A DNA stretch of 64,000 nt from Ashinkailepas kermadecensis. Taxonomy: Eukaryota; Arthropoda; Thecostraca; Neolepadidae. This document shows, in pieces, positions 33,230 to 45,239 of the stretch (position 1 is the stretch's first letter; each line of letters starts with the position of its first letter). The notes under the pieces are model-generated. The model was given only the letters and a program-made list of their open reading frames with translations. It ran no database searches and was not told where the DNA came from. Position numbers and translations under genes: made by a program. The stretch is taken from the NCBI GenBank assembly GCA_034440615.1, contig JAOTOM010003932.1, positions 124,001 to 188,000 on the forward strand, in the 5' to 3' direction.

Positions 33230-33540
33230 GAAGCATCTGCTGGAAGTATGTATGAGAAGCCTGCCGTCCAATCACGCGTCGATCGGCAGTCCACAACGAA
33301 AGCGTGACGCCCGAGCCGCGAGTTACGACAGACGGCGGTACGGGCTCGACACCGTGCTGCCTGTGAACATCGCTACTTACAAACGTGCTAACTTGTAGCG
33401 CTGCCAATCTGTCCTATGCTTTTCCATAACATGAGCTACGCGTAGCCGTGCTTAGTCGCTGATTATGCGCGCATCCTTACTGCCAAGCCGAAGTACTTCT
33501 TGTGCTGTGCACCTGCGACGGCAGTGGCCATCGGCATTGA
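33230..33540. other. Unique sequence, no gene seen
   Basis: Only short open frames on both strands; nothing recognised. Confidence 0.45.
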
Positions 33541-34205
33541 CCTGCGGCGATGAAGACCGGTCGTGCCGCCCTGTAGCCGTACTGACTCGCGACCATGGCC
33601 CGCGGCGGTGACCCGCGACGGTGACCCGCGGCGGTGACCTGCGACAGTGACCCGCGACGGTGACCCGCGGCGGTGACCCGCGACGGTGACCCGCGGCGGT
33701 GACCCGCGACGGTGACCCGCGGCAGTGACCCGCGACGGTGACCCGCGACGGTGACCCGCGGCGGTGACCCGCGACGGTGACCCGCGGCGGTGACCCGCGA
33801 CGGTGACCCGCGGCAGTGACCCGCGACGGTGACCCGCGACGGTGACCCGCGACGGTGACCCGCGACGGTGACCCGCGGCGGTGACCTGCGGCGGTGACCT
33901 GCGGCGATGAAGACCGGTCGTGCCGCCCTGTAGCCGTACTGACTCGCGACCATGGCCCGCGACGGTGACCCGCGGCAGTGACCCGCGGCAGTGACCCGCG
34001 GCAGTGACCCGCGGCAGTGACCCGCGGCAGTGACCCGCGGCAGTGACCCGCGGCAGTGACCCGCGGCAGTGACCCGCGGCAGTGATCCGCGGCGGTGACC
34101 CGCGGCAGTGACCCGCGGCAGTGACCCGCGGCAGTGACCCGCGGCGGTGACCCGCGGCAGTGACCCGCGGCAGTGACCCGCGGCAGTGACCCGCGACGAT
34201 GACCG
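33541..34205. repeat. 13-bp minisatellite in two blocks with a duplicated 60-bp leader
   Basis: Units of ggtgacccgcg(a/g)c or agtgacccgcggc fill 33600-33897 and 33960-34200. Each block is preceded by the same ~60-bp non-repeat leader starting cctgcggcgatgaagaccgg (33541 and 33898, 357 bp apart). The left block mixes gac/ggc units and the right block is almost all ggcagtgacccgc, so they have homogenised separately since the duplication. Confidence 0.93.
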
Positions 34206-34209
34206 GACG

Positions 34210-34520
34210 ATGGCCGGACTACACGCCGTCGGTGTAACCGTATCGGCGACGGTCGGATCGCGGCCAACAGCCGGCGGCGTTTTTTTTTCGGTTGCGGTTT
34301 TTTCTGTGGCTCGTGATGCCGCCGGGTGCCGGAACGTCGGCACTGTCGGCGGGATGTCGGACGTGTGCCGGCCGACTCTGATGTATCGGTCTGCCACGCC
34401 GAGGGTGCGAGACTCATCCGTCAGAGGGACGTGGCGCGCCACAAGCCGCTGCGTCGAACGTGGAGCCGCCCTGTTACGCGCCCGCCTGCTGTGCCTGACG
34501 CTGGGCCTTTTATGATGGTA
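34210..34520. other. Unique GC-rich spacer
   Basis: Contains a T-run (tttttttt) near 34271-34278. Minus-strand frames from the 13-bp array extend through it but show no recognised domain. Confidence 0.45.
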
Positions 34521-34526
34521 TCTTCC

Positions 34527-34765
34527 GTGTCAGACACTGGACCTCTGGTACCGGTACACTGCCATACTGTGTCAGACACGGGACCTCTGGCACCGGTACA
34601 CTGCCATACTGTGTCAGACACGGGACCTCTGGTACCGGTACACTGCCATACTGTGTCAGACACGGGACCTCTGGCACCGGTACACTGCCATACTGTGTCA
34701 GACACGGGACCTCTGGTACCGGTACACTGCCTTCCTGTGTCAGACATGAGACCTCTGATGGTGTA
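34527..34765. repeat. 42-bp minisatellite, 5-6 copies
   Basis: The unit starts tgtcagacacgggacctctg and continues with g(t/c)accggtacactgccatac. Copies with ggtaccggtac and ggcaccggtac alternate, giving an 84-bp higher-order period. The opening word is shared with the adjoining 114-bp array. Confidence 0.93.
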
Positions 34766-34873
34766 AGCACTCGGGCCTGCTGTGCTTGACATTGTACCTC
34801 TAATGTCGGTGCACTGCCTTACTGTGTCAGACACAGGACCTCTGATGTTACTACACTGTCTTACTGTCAGACA

Positions 34874-37135
34874 CAGGACCTCTGATGTTGGCGCTCAGGC
34901 CTACTATGTCAGACACGGGACTGCTGACGCTAGTACACTGGACAGTACACTAGTCCAGTGTACTGTCGTGAGAAGCCGTGTCAGACACAGGACCTCTGAT
35001 GTTGGCGCTCAGGCCTACTTTGTCAGACACGGGACTGCTGACGCTAGTACACTGGACAGTACACTAGTCCAGTGTACTGTCGTGAGAAGCCGTGTCAGAC
35101 ACTGGACCTCTGATGTTGGCGCTCAGGCCTACTATGTCAGACACGGGACTGCTGACGCTAGTACACTGGACAGTACACTAGTCCAGTGTACTGTCGTGAA
35201 AGCCGTGTCAGACACTGGATCACTGATGTTGGCGCTCAGGCCTACTATGTCAGACACGGGACTGCTGACGCTAGTACACTGGACAGTACACTAGTCCAGT
35301 GTACTGTCGTGAGAAGCCGTGTCAGACACTGGACCTCTGATGTTGGCGCTCAGGCCTACTATGTCAGACACGGGACTGCTGACGCTAGTACACTGGACAG
35401 TACACTAGTCCAGTGTACTGTCGTGAGAAGCCGTGTCAGACACAGGACCTCTGATGTTGGCGCTCAGGCCTACTTTGTCAGACACGGGACTGCTGACGCT
35501 AGTACACTGGACAGTACACTAGTCCAGTGTACTGTCGTGAAAGCCGTGTCAGACACTGGACCTCTGATGTTGGCGCTCAGGCCTACTATGTCAGACACGG
35601 GACTGCTGACGCTAGTACACTGGACAGTACACTAGTCCAGTGTACTGTCGTGAGAAGCCGTGTCAGACACTGGATCACTGATGTTGGCGCTCAGGCCTAC
35701 TATGTCAGACACGGGACTGCTGACGCTAGTACACTGGACAGTACACTAGTCCAGTGTACTGTCGTGAAAGCCGTGTCAGACACTGGACCTCTGATGTTGG
35801 CGCTCAGGCCTACTATGTCAGACACGGGACTGCTGACGCTAGTACACTGGACAGTACACTAGTCCAGTGTACTGTCGTGAGGATCACTGATGTTGGCGCT
35901 CAGGCCTACTATGTCAGACACGGGACTGCTGACGCTAGTACACTGGACAGTACACTAGTCCAGTGTACTGTCGTGAGAAGCCGTGTCAGACACTGGACCT
36001 CTGATGTTGGCGCTCAGGCCTACTATGTCAGACACGGGACTGCTGACGCTAGTACACTGGACAGTACACTAGTCCAGTGTACTGTCGTGAGAAGCCGTGT
36101 CAGACACTGGATCACTGATGTTGGCGCTCAGGCCTACTATGTCAGACACGGGACTGCTGACGCTAGTACACTGGACAGTACACTAGTCCAGTGTACTGTC
36201 GTGAGAAGCCGTGTCAGACACTGGACCTCTGATGTTGGCGCTCAGGCCTACTATGTCAGACACGGGACTGCTGACGCTAGTACACTGGACAGTACACTAG
36301 TCCAGTGTACTGTCGTGAGAAGCCGTGTCAGACACTGGACCTCTGATGTTGGCGCTCAGGCCTACTTTGTCAGACACGGGACTGCTGACGCTAGTACACT
36401 GGACAGTACACTAGTCCAGTGTACTGTCGTGAAAGCCGTGTCAGACACTGGACCTCTGATGTTGGCGCTCAGGCCTACTATGTCAGACACGGGACTGCTG
36501 ACGCTAGTACACTGGACAGTACACTAGTCCAGTGTACTGTCGTGAGAAGCCGTGTCAGACACTGGACCTCTGATGTTGGCGCTCAGGCCTACTATGTCAG
36601 ACACGGGACTGCTGACGCTAGTACACTGGACAGTACACTAGTCCAGTGTACTGTCGTGAGAAGCCGTGTCAGACACTGGACCTCTGATGTTGGCGCTCAG
36701 GCCTACTTTGTCAGACACGGGACTGCTGACGCTAGTACACTGGACAGTACACTAGTCCAGTGTACTGTCGTGAGAAGCCGTGTCAGACACTGGACCTCTG
36801 ATGTTGGCGCTCAGGCCTACTTTGTCAGACACGGGACTGCTGACGCTAGTACACTGGACAGTACACTAGTCCAGTGTACTGTCGTGAGAAGCCGTGTCAG
36901 ACACTGGACCTCTGATGTTGGCGCTCAGGCCTACTATGTCAGACACGGGACTGCTGACGCTAGTACACTGGACAGTACACTAGTCCAGTGTACTGTCGTG
37001 AGAAGCCGTGTCAGACACAGGACCTCTGATGTTGGCGCTCAGGCCTACTATGTCAGACACGGGACTGCTGACGCTAGTACACTGGACAGTACACTAGTCC
37101 AGTGTACTGTCGTGAGAAGCCGTGTCAGACACTGG
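34874..37135. repeat. 114-bp array with a dual hairpin, 20 copies
   Basis: The word agaagccgtg starts copies at 34971 and 35085, giving a period of 114 bp. About 20 copies are present; one is shortened by 18 bp near 35880, and four have a one-base deletion (gtgaaagcc) at about 35197, 35539, 35765 and 36431. Each unit contains AGTACACTGGAC facing GTCCAGTGTACT (12-bp arms, 9-base loop) and, overlapping it, GACAGTACACT facing AGTGTACTGTC (11-bp arms, 5-base loop). The two stems share the right arm and cannot form together. Variants (acctc/atcac, ctatg/ctttg) are dispersed through the array. Confidence 0.97.
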
Positions 37136-37199
37136 ATCACTGATGCGAGCATACTGACTGATTGTACTGGAAGCTGAGCCTCTGATAACACCACACTGG

Positions 37200-39105
37200 G
37201 CTACTGTGTCAGACACTGGACCTGTGATTACCATGGCCGGGTCAACTGGCCAACTGTACCGGACGCTGGCTGGCTGCATCTCACCACATCCGCCTTGATA
37301 TCAGAAAGCTCTTCATTGTCCTATTGTCTGACGTGCTATTATTTCATGGTGTGTTGGTGCCCTACGTTGTCTGCCATGTTAGTTATGCTGTTGCATGAGT
37401 TCCGTGTCCACTGCGTATAACACTGCCACGTCCCGCTGGGCGCTGCACGGTGCTGATGACGACATTGCTGACAAAATGTGACGCCGATGCTGTCGGGAAT
37501 GCTTTTAACCTCAGACAAACCCGACAAATGCTTCTCCTCTTACGTACGAACGCTTGATATTGGCCGAGAAGAAGTCGAACGCTTATACGAACGCTTTATA
37601 TGTACCTTCTATTTTATGGTCGAGAAGAAGTCAACTATGCATATTCGCTACAGGTTTGGGGCAAGCCATGCTCTGTAAGGTCGACAGAGTCTCGGCGGCG
37701 CGGTGCGTGGTATACATCAGCCGGCGCGGTGGCACTGGCTCCGCGGCCGTGCCCCCAGCAGGGCTGCAGACTGCAGCTACACCTATCCTCAGATTGCATG
37801 GCGCAACACCCATGCATTACGCTGGGGCGGCGGGACGACGCCGTTGAATGGGGGGAGGGGGGGGGGGGGGCGTGACGAACGCGCTGACGAAATAATGGCA
37901 TACTATGAATGTAGAGTGGGGGAGGGGATGCTAATATTTCGCCAGGCCTTCCCATTCGAGTGAAGAGCTGCACCCCTTCGTCATTCCGCTGTTAATTGGT
38001 TAAAGCCACAGAGCACGAACCAGCGCGCTGTGTCGAGAGACGAATCCAGCGATATTCGGTTTTTGTTCAGTTCGGTTATCCAAAGATCCCTCTGCGCGTA
38101 AGCATGTTCGAAGGGTTGAATATCGGCATCTTCAAATCGAATCGTATACTGAATCTATTTGGAATAGAGCCGCCAACTCGGTACAAGAGCGTACCTCAGT
38201 TTCGTTTGATCTATCGAAGAGTCATTTGCTCTCGGTAACGTGTACGGTTGACGGGTGGATCAAGTCAAACCCTTACACTTCTGCCAGGTATGATGCCAGG
38301 TATGTTTTTGAAGATTTCGGTACAGATAGCAAACGCGAAAGAATAAAAATGGTCGCCGAATTTGAATTCAGGACGTACAAGTTTTCAAAAGGCATGTGCT
38401 TATGCGCTTTTAGTATCATTTATTTCACGTGCTAGCAATCGGCGTCAGTGGCATTGTTTGACCTACAGAAGGTCACAGGCATACCGACGCTGTTTGATAA
38501 CATCAATCAATGTTAATCGGCTGACCGTACCGACTGTAATAAAACACGAGACACAAACTGCGATCCCAACGCCAGCGACAAAGTCGGGTTGGAATGGAAT
38601 TCACTTCCTTGGTATAGCGAGGGTTAAATGTAGAAGCTTGTGTTTCTTCCGTCCTACGGAAATATTGTTGAACTTCGTGACAGGCACTCGCAGCCGATCA
38701 AAATACGTGTTCTCGAATGAAGAGTTGCTTTTAGTGTTCTTTAACTTTCTGCTGATTTTGCGGAAATGAAGTATAGATTAACATGTTTGTATATCTTTAC
38801 ACGAAAATGTGAACAATTGGTACCAACAGTACGGCTGAAACGACAGCAGAATAAAGTGAATTAATGATATCCATTGAATACATTTGCTTCAAATGTGCTA
38901 TGTTCTGAGAAACGACAGTAAGACATCGGCAATGACATATATCTGGTCATCTTCCTATCGTTTCCTTCGACGCTAGACTATAGTTTGCATGTCATGAAGT
39001 AACTCGAGTTCCTATGGATGAAATACATGCCTGAAGCAAATGCCCGCCGGCTTAATTCTATCCGCCATGTATATAATTGCGTTGCACCATTTCCGAGTCC
39101 AGATT
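37200..39105. other. Unique sequence with a G run, no gene seen
   Basis: A G run with one A interruption lies at about 37850-37870. The rest is non-repetitive. Open frames up to 135 codons overlap one another on both strands and none shows a known domain. Confidence 0.4.
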
Positions 39106-39106
39106 C

Positions 39107-39118
39107 ATTGGTAGGTGT
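39107..39118. repeat. Target-site duplication, left
   Basis: The sequence attggtaggtgt is identical to 39275-39286 on the other side of the SINE. Variable-length duplications of about 12 bp are typical of target-primed reverse transcription. Confidence 0.9.
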
Positions 39119-39274
39119 TGGTTATTGGTTTTACGACACGTCGACCGTTGAATCATATAGCGTCGCCAATCTCTCACGCCGATTGGTCGCGGGCGAAGAG
39201 TAGACAGGTGAGGCTCGAACCCACAATTTTTCGATTGTGAGACGAGCATCTTACCCCCAGACCACTCGTCCCTT
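39119..39274 (-). mobile_element. Full-length tRNA-derived SINE with target-site duplication
   Basis: This 156-bp element on the minus strand is flanked by perfect 12-bp direct repeats attggtaggtgt (39107-39118 and 39275-39286). Read on its own strand it starts gggacgagtggtctgggg (A-box-like) and carries the B box ggttcgagcc in a good T arm (GTGGG/CTCAC). It then has an unrelated ~85-bp tail with the inverted pair CCAATC/GATTGG, ending ccaataacca with no poly(A). The acceptor arms pair poorly, so it is not a working tRNA gene. The tail differs from the 42-kb copy at about four of 81 positions. Confidence 0.9.
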
Positions 39275-39286
39275 ATTGGTAGGTGT
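39275..39286. repeat. Target-site duplication, right
   Basis: The sequence attggtaggtgt is identical to 39107-39118. Confidence 0.9.
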
Positions 39287-39289
39287 ACG

Positions 39290-39970
39290 GTAGCATTATA
39301 TTTGCATTGCATTCATAGGGATGAAATACTGCAAATGTACTCTGCAGGGAATTGCCGGTAAACGTTGCTGAAGGAATGGATGTTCTGTCGAGCGTTGCTC
39401 AACTTATATTTGTTTTCCCTTTGAGGCCATCAGAGTGCATAAACGTCCAGCTGCTACAGATACATATCGTGCGTCATGTTCTCTAATTATGCTGATATTA
39501 ATTCGTAAAAAATACGGACTTTATTATATTTATGGTTAAAATGTGTAATCAAATGCGCACCTAAAATTATATTCATTTCAGCTATGTTTAGTTAAATAAC
39601 CTTAGCTCAAGTGATTCAGTGTTGAACCAAATACAGTGACAATTACACCCTAGGTATGGGATGTTTTGTTGTAGCGTGGCGAGTGATATGTAACCAATTT
39701 CAGCTATATCATTGTTGGTTACAGCACCAGTACCTTAGCGTGTCTATCCAAATGGTTCATTACAACAAGCATCTGGAGGAAACTAGAAGACTTCTGAAAG
39801 TATTGATGGTAATAGCAAAGTCATTTCTACAGGCATCATTATCGCCATACGTTAGTATTGGCTCGTTTCATTCACAAAGAAATGAAGCTTCATAGGCTGT
39901 TCTAAAATCAACAAGCAGCAGCCCGCTAATGGTGACGTCAGCAATGTGCCGGTACAAAGCACATGCCTAT
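39290..39970. other. Unique AT-rich sequence
   Basis: No feature recognised. Confidence 0.45.
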
Positions 39971-39976
39971 CTGCAA

Positions 39977-40043
39977 GGCCTGCGGGAGCCTGCGGGAGCC
40001 TGCGGGAGCCTGCGGAGGCCTGCGGAGGCCTGCGGGGGCCTGC
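39977..40043. repeat. 11-bp tandem repeat, 6 copies
   Basis: The unit gcctgcgggag, with gaggcctgcgg variants, repeats six times within otherwise unique sequence. Confidence 0.92.
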
Positions 40044-40049
40044 AACCGA

Positions 40050-41045
40050 TTGCACCGCCGGCCTTGATCCGCAGGTTAAGTTCGGCGTTCAGCTGGCTTC
40101 ATTGCCGAAAACCGGTCGAGGCGGTAATCAGAAGTGAGACAAGCCGTGTCTGGTGTAACTGGCAGGCAGCCGTCGCCCGTTACCGAACTAGGTTCTGGCC
40201 GGTGTCGGCCGCCGGCCGCGACTCGCACGTGCCCCAATGCGCCGCACGTAGTGTCGATGGAGTACTTGTGCGGATCGCCAGGACCTGGTGTGGCTGGCCC
40301 TGCTGGACGACGGCGTGCAGGACTCTGGGCAGCAGCAGTGCTCCGAGTGTTGACTGTCGATCGTCTGAGGATGAGACAAAGAGTGCAGGATGCTGCGGTG
40401 GTGTCGTGTTGTGATGTTTTGTTGTAGTGTAGCGTGCATCACATGTGATAGCTGACTACATGCGAATCGGTTAATCGCCACAACGGTGGTGCACGTGCGA
40501 GTTACCGTGGGAAGGGCAGCACACTGCCGACTTTGAGGATCAGTTCGAAGCTAAGTCTCTGTGATCTTCTCGGACTATTTTGAGAGCAGGCATGGTCTCG
40601 AGCCCGCCACTCGTGCGCACATGCAGGGATGCAAGAGTTTTGAGTCTTGCGTTTTGCTTCCACATATACGCGCAATTGGTCAGATACATATTCTATGGTG
40701 CTGAAATACACTATGCCCCTCTGATCTGACCAGATATGCTCCCACCTATCTTCATGCTAACAGCTATTCCACATTGCATGTCATTTCTCGCACCACTTAC
40801 CAATCGCGTTATCTTCAGGATTCATTCATGATTCATGATGCGTTTCGCCAAGATCCATGCCATACACGGCGGCCTTGTCACTCAGCACGTCAGCAAATGC
40901 AAACCATTTCAGGGAAGACACTGGGTGCAGCGTGGACCGGCAGAACATTTCGTGATAACAGGCGGCGCAGGTCGACTCGACGGCCCTACCGGCGCGACAG
41001 GACCTCGTGTTTCAGCTGGGATCGGCACCCTGACACGTCTTGCTC
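40050..41045. other. Unique sequence, no gene seen
   Basis: Short open frames on both strands. The part near 40900-41045 may include the decayed far 3' end of the minus-strand LINE. Confidence 0.4.
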
Positions 41046-41049
41046 TGCC

Positions 41050-41696
41050 TGGGTGTTATCTAACCGACAACGCTACACCAAACGGCGCCCACCGGCCTCT
41101 GTTTATATTCGCGGTGGTGTGACGTTGGCGGATCGTCTTTTATCGTGCGAGTGTCGTCGGCTTGGTGGTCGATCGTTCCGGCTAAATAGTACGGATGGAG
41201 CACCGACATAGCCACACGATCTGCGCATACTGTGAGATACTCGATGAGCTGTTGACATTCGTCCACCCAAGGTGCGGCACATGGGCGCTAAATGAGCCGA
41301 TGACCCTGTAGTCGACGCGCCCTTAAACCCAAATAATAAATGAAGATGTGGCACAATGTAGGATGTGTGGTCACTACGCCGTCTCCTGCTAGCCACCCGC
41401 GCACACAAGTTGATGATTTTCTGGACACGGTGAGTCTGAGTGCTACGACACGATCCATACGTAGACAGACAATATCGCAATACGTATAAGACGGGAGCCT
41501 GCACGACTGCAGGCATTGCACATTTCGGGATTACTTGTCGCTCATGACTAAGTTCTGCGTAGTTTTGGAGATGACAGCGTTGACACAATATTTGCAGCCA
41601 CATGCGTTGATTTCTGAGAAATATTGGGGACGGGGCACAATACATGAAGGCAATGGGCGGTCCCAAATGGATTAGGGGGCACACTCCATGGGTCAC
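41050..41696 (-). pseudogene. Decayed LINE reverse transcriptase fragment
   Basis: On the minus strand, the segment VLRYCLSTYGSCRSTQTHRV followed by QKIINLCARVASRRRRSDHT matches the same post-active-site region (RYC-SVYG, RVQKIIN-CARV, R-R--DH) as the two other LINE remnants in this window. The frame is then lost. A later frame at 41266-41060 keeps the spacing expected for the next conserved part, but with little identity. Several frameshifts are needed to connect the pieces, so this is an old inactive copy. No tail or target-site duplication was identified. Confidence 0.7.
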
Positions 41697-41699
41697 ATG

Positions 41700-42627
41700 T
41701 TAAAAGTTCAGATTATTGTATGGGGCAAAGCTGACATTGAGGTATAAAATATATGCATATGCATATGTATAAAGTATATGTAAAGTATTACATGCACTGA
41801 AAAGTATATACAATTTCCCTGGTTGCAACTCAGATAACGGTCTATGATAACGCCGGAATTTGTGATCAGTTTCGAGCCTGCTACAACATCTCCGCAAATG
41901 TCATTTTTATCTCCGGCAGATCTGTCAGCACCGCAGTCCTAAGAACAATCTTCTGGGTCTATTTTGTGTTAATAATCATCTCACGTAAGATAACCATTGA
42001 AAGAGTACACCAACTGCGCTTTCCATTCTCGTGATACAACGGCTGAGTTTTAGTTCTTCCATCTAACAAGTATTTGCAAATCGTCAGCAATGAGAACTAC
42101 CGTGACGTCATCAAGTATATTCAATCAAAGGTCTTGAAATATCGTACACAGTACAAAACTCAGTGAACCTCCCACGGTGTTGTCTTCGGTGTTCGAAAGG
42201 TCGCACGAGCCGTCGGAGTCACTCATCCGTACTTGCTGTGTGTAACCTACAAGTGAAAATATCCATTAAATTGCAATGTGCAGTAACATTACAGAAACAG
42301 TACGTAAAAACTGTTGGTGGCGTCCCAGACCAACGGCTTTCTCTGGTGTCGGTCTTGGGAACTACGCAAGTAATGTGCTGTTGGCAGATGGCGCTCAGGT
42401 TGTCCTTTCATGAAGTCAAAGCCACGGTACCGGTCTAGTTTGATTGAGTGCTCGTCTGGTATGGTTTTGTTGGTGGTTGTCCGCATGAATGATCAGCTTC
42501 GGAATGTGCAGGTGATAAATCACTGAATAGCATAATAATAACAAAATAGGCAGCAATACGTTTCGCTTCGCTGTACATATTCAATGACTGGTACCGCCTT
42601 TACCTCTGAATATCAGGTACGCTATCT
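41700..42627. other. Unique AT-rich sequence, no gene seen
   Basis: Includes a short atgcatatgcatatg tract near 41753-41768. Nothing else recognised. Confidence 0.45.
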
Positions 42628-42639
42628 CATGTAGTGCCT

Positions 42640-42720
42640 CTCTTCGCCCGCGACCAATCGGCGTGAGAGATTGGCGACGCTACATGACTCAACGATCGAC
42701 GTGTCGTAAAAACCAATAAC
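42640..42720 (+). mobile_element. 5'-truncated SINE copy with target-site duplication
   Basis: This 81-bp element starts at the tail portion, ctcttcgcccgcgaccaatc, and ends ccaataac. It is flanked by perfect 12-bp repeats catgtagtgcct (42628-42639 and 42721-42732). The whole tRNA-like head is missing, as expected for truncated target-primed reverse transcription. It is about 95% identical to the tail of the 39-kb copy. Confidence 0.9.
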
Positions 42721-42734
42721 CATGTAGTGCCTAA

Positions 42735-44605
42735 CCTAACAAAATGAAAAAATGTCCGAACTCGAATTATCTTTCATCATGTATCCGAATGGAAATCCAG
42801 TATAGATTGCAAATAAATCATTTAAATGTGACAAATATCAGCTACAAGGCCTTTCCCCCGTCGTCCACGATTGGATATCTTCATATGACCTTTTTTCTAT
42901 CTCTTCCACCCCACCGAAGAATTCCAAAACTCTGCTGTCCGAAGCCGCAGACCGGTCTAGTTCACCCAAAAAGCACGTGATCTCCCAAATCTAAATACAG
43001 TATTGTTTATTGCCTGCTTACTTACAGAACAATGTCAGTAGCACGCTGTGCTTAGTTCGGCGCCATTTCATCTGTTGGTACCTTTTTCTAAGCGACGTGA
43101 AGAAATCTGAGCTGGAAAAAGAAATATAACTTGGATGCGAAGTTGTGCCGTAATGTATGTTTCCCGTCTCATTTGGAAATTTGCTAACCCATGCCGCCGA
43201 AATATCAGTGCCTCCCAGTGGGTTTTGTCGTGACGACCGGAGGCCGTCGTGTGGCGGCGCGCTACCCTGTAACGCTGCTGATAATGCGCACGGTGCGGAT
43301 CTTTTGGTAAACAAATTGCATTCAGATTATTGCAGGTCAGGTGACGTTGTTTTTTTAGGCAGGTCTGGTATATTTGTGGCAGATTTTACCTATCTTACTG
43401 CGATTCATGCCGCGATAATTGATAGTCATGGCTTCAGGTCCCTTCCGACAAAACCACCTCACCGGTGACTTGTCAAGGTTAGTGAGGTTATTTACCTCCA
43501 TTAACCTATGCCGACGATTTCGATTCGAATACATTCAGGGGCATTCTGCCACCTATACTCGATGTCGACGACCTTTTTGGTGCTTTTCAACTCCGAGTAG
43601 TCAACTTGAAGAACGTTTGCCAGCCATTGTATATCACGTATTGGGTGAACTGCACGGGCCTCACCTGACATGGCCCTTTGATTATTAACACTAAGTTAAA
43701 GTAAGGATAACTACTCTACATCTCATCAAACAATACATGTGTTGCACTCAGCAGGCATCCAGCTGCACTCTGTATTATGCCCCACTAGGGTGGTCGAAAA
43801 TGCAAAAAGTTTCTCCGATTCAGCGGGAACCATGTTTTTTTCATTCCTCTTTGTGAGAAGATTCCAAAATGGTGCAGCAATCGGACATGCACGTGAGACA
43901 TTTCCCCATGCACATACAGAAGTGGATAAGTTGGAACGTTATTGATGTAGCCAAATGCATGGAGGCTATGAATGCAGTCAATTTGTTTAACGGAACCTAC
44001 CCCATAGTGTCCCATGTTAAGAGAGCAAGAAGCTGGTGGGGCAGAGGCAAGGATGATGGAGTCCTGGCCCCACGAAAAGTAAAGGAAACTCCACCCATGT
44101 GTGCATGGTGATGTTAGTTAAGTCAATTTATATGGTTGTCGATATCGTGGCTTGGCATGTTTGAGTCACTTTAGTTATCATCACATCTTTTGGTCCCCCA
44201 AAATAAATTCATATTTCCCATTACATATGCTGCCTATTTAGAACGAATGTTTTTGGATGCGCTCCCAAATTTGAGTGCCATGATATCTGCTGAACTGTGA
44301 GTTCCCATCGCGTGGTGCCCGATCTCGTTCACAATCACCCTCGTCGTCATCATCAAAATAAATAATAATATCTATCTGGAGTGGCAAAGCCAGCGGTGGA
44401 ACTTCCGGATATAAGTAGGGGGAGATGAGCACAGCTCACAGTTGAAGAGATCTTCATGATATGCTGCATCACTTGGTTGGATCTTTTAGCTGAGAGAGGA
44501 GCAGCAGAGCCCACAAGTCTGTATGACTCCACGGAGGATCAGTAGCATGATGCCCACATCTGGTGAATATTATGGCTAACTTTCCGAGCCTCTAATCATG
44601 CTCAG
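42735..44605. other. Unique sequence, no gene seen
   Basis: Short open frames only, none with recognisable domains. Confidence 0.4.
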
Positions 44606-44611
44606 TGTACG

Positions 44612-44880
44612 ACAAAGCTATCTAGGACTGCCCATGGTGTCTTCTGTTGAGTTGCCGTGTGCGGCACGGAGGGGAGGCAGGTGTATTTGTGCCAAGCTCC
44701 GGCTCATTGTCTGGATTATCAATGGTGGCTTGATGCCTTCTCAGCTATCTAGAACTGCCCAAAGGTGTCTTCTGCTGAGTTTCCATGTGCGGCACGTAGG
44801 GGATGAGAGGTGTACTTGTGTCCAGATCCGGCTCATTGTCTGGATTATCCGTCGTGGCTTAACGCTATCTCAGCCGGTAG
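44612..44880. repeat. Diverged ~133-bp direct duplication
   Basis: Words gctatctaggactgccca / gctatctagaactgccca, gtgcggcacg and ctccggctcattgtctgg / atccggctcattgtctgg recur in the same order about 133 bp apart. Identity is roughly 80-85%, so this is an old duplication. Confidence 0.85.
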
Positions 44881-45239
44881 GACATTGTACGGGTCTTGCA
44901 TGCGGTGCACACGAAGGAAAGAAGCTCAGTGTATGAAGACTAGTGAGCATGTTCGCGGTTACTTTTTGATCCACACCACCATAATTCTCCAGTGTGGACA
45001 AATTGCCAGCCACGACACGGCTCTGGTAGTTAGCGTGCATGTCAGGCGTTCTTAATTTGCAGCCGGTGTGCTTGTGTGCAAGTCGGCGTGAATGTTGTCA
45101 CTTCTGTGCAACAAGCCCACCTGATAAATCCCACCTGGCACACAGTTGCCGCCGTGAGATTGTTTCTGGCGGCAGCAGGCTCCGATACATCAGTTCAGTT
45201 TACCGTGTTGATTTATCGGCTGCTCCATTACCGACCGGG

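Noticed and set aside
39190..39274. Functional tRNA gene on the minus strand
   Set aside because: The T arm and B box are good, but the acceptor ends pair poorly and the anticodon arm is not well formed. A conserved tail and target-site duplications identify a SINE.
42729..42740. Telomere-like CCTAACCTAAC
   Set aside because: Only two copies of the arthropod CCTAA motif, partly inside a SINE target-site duplication. Chance is enough.
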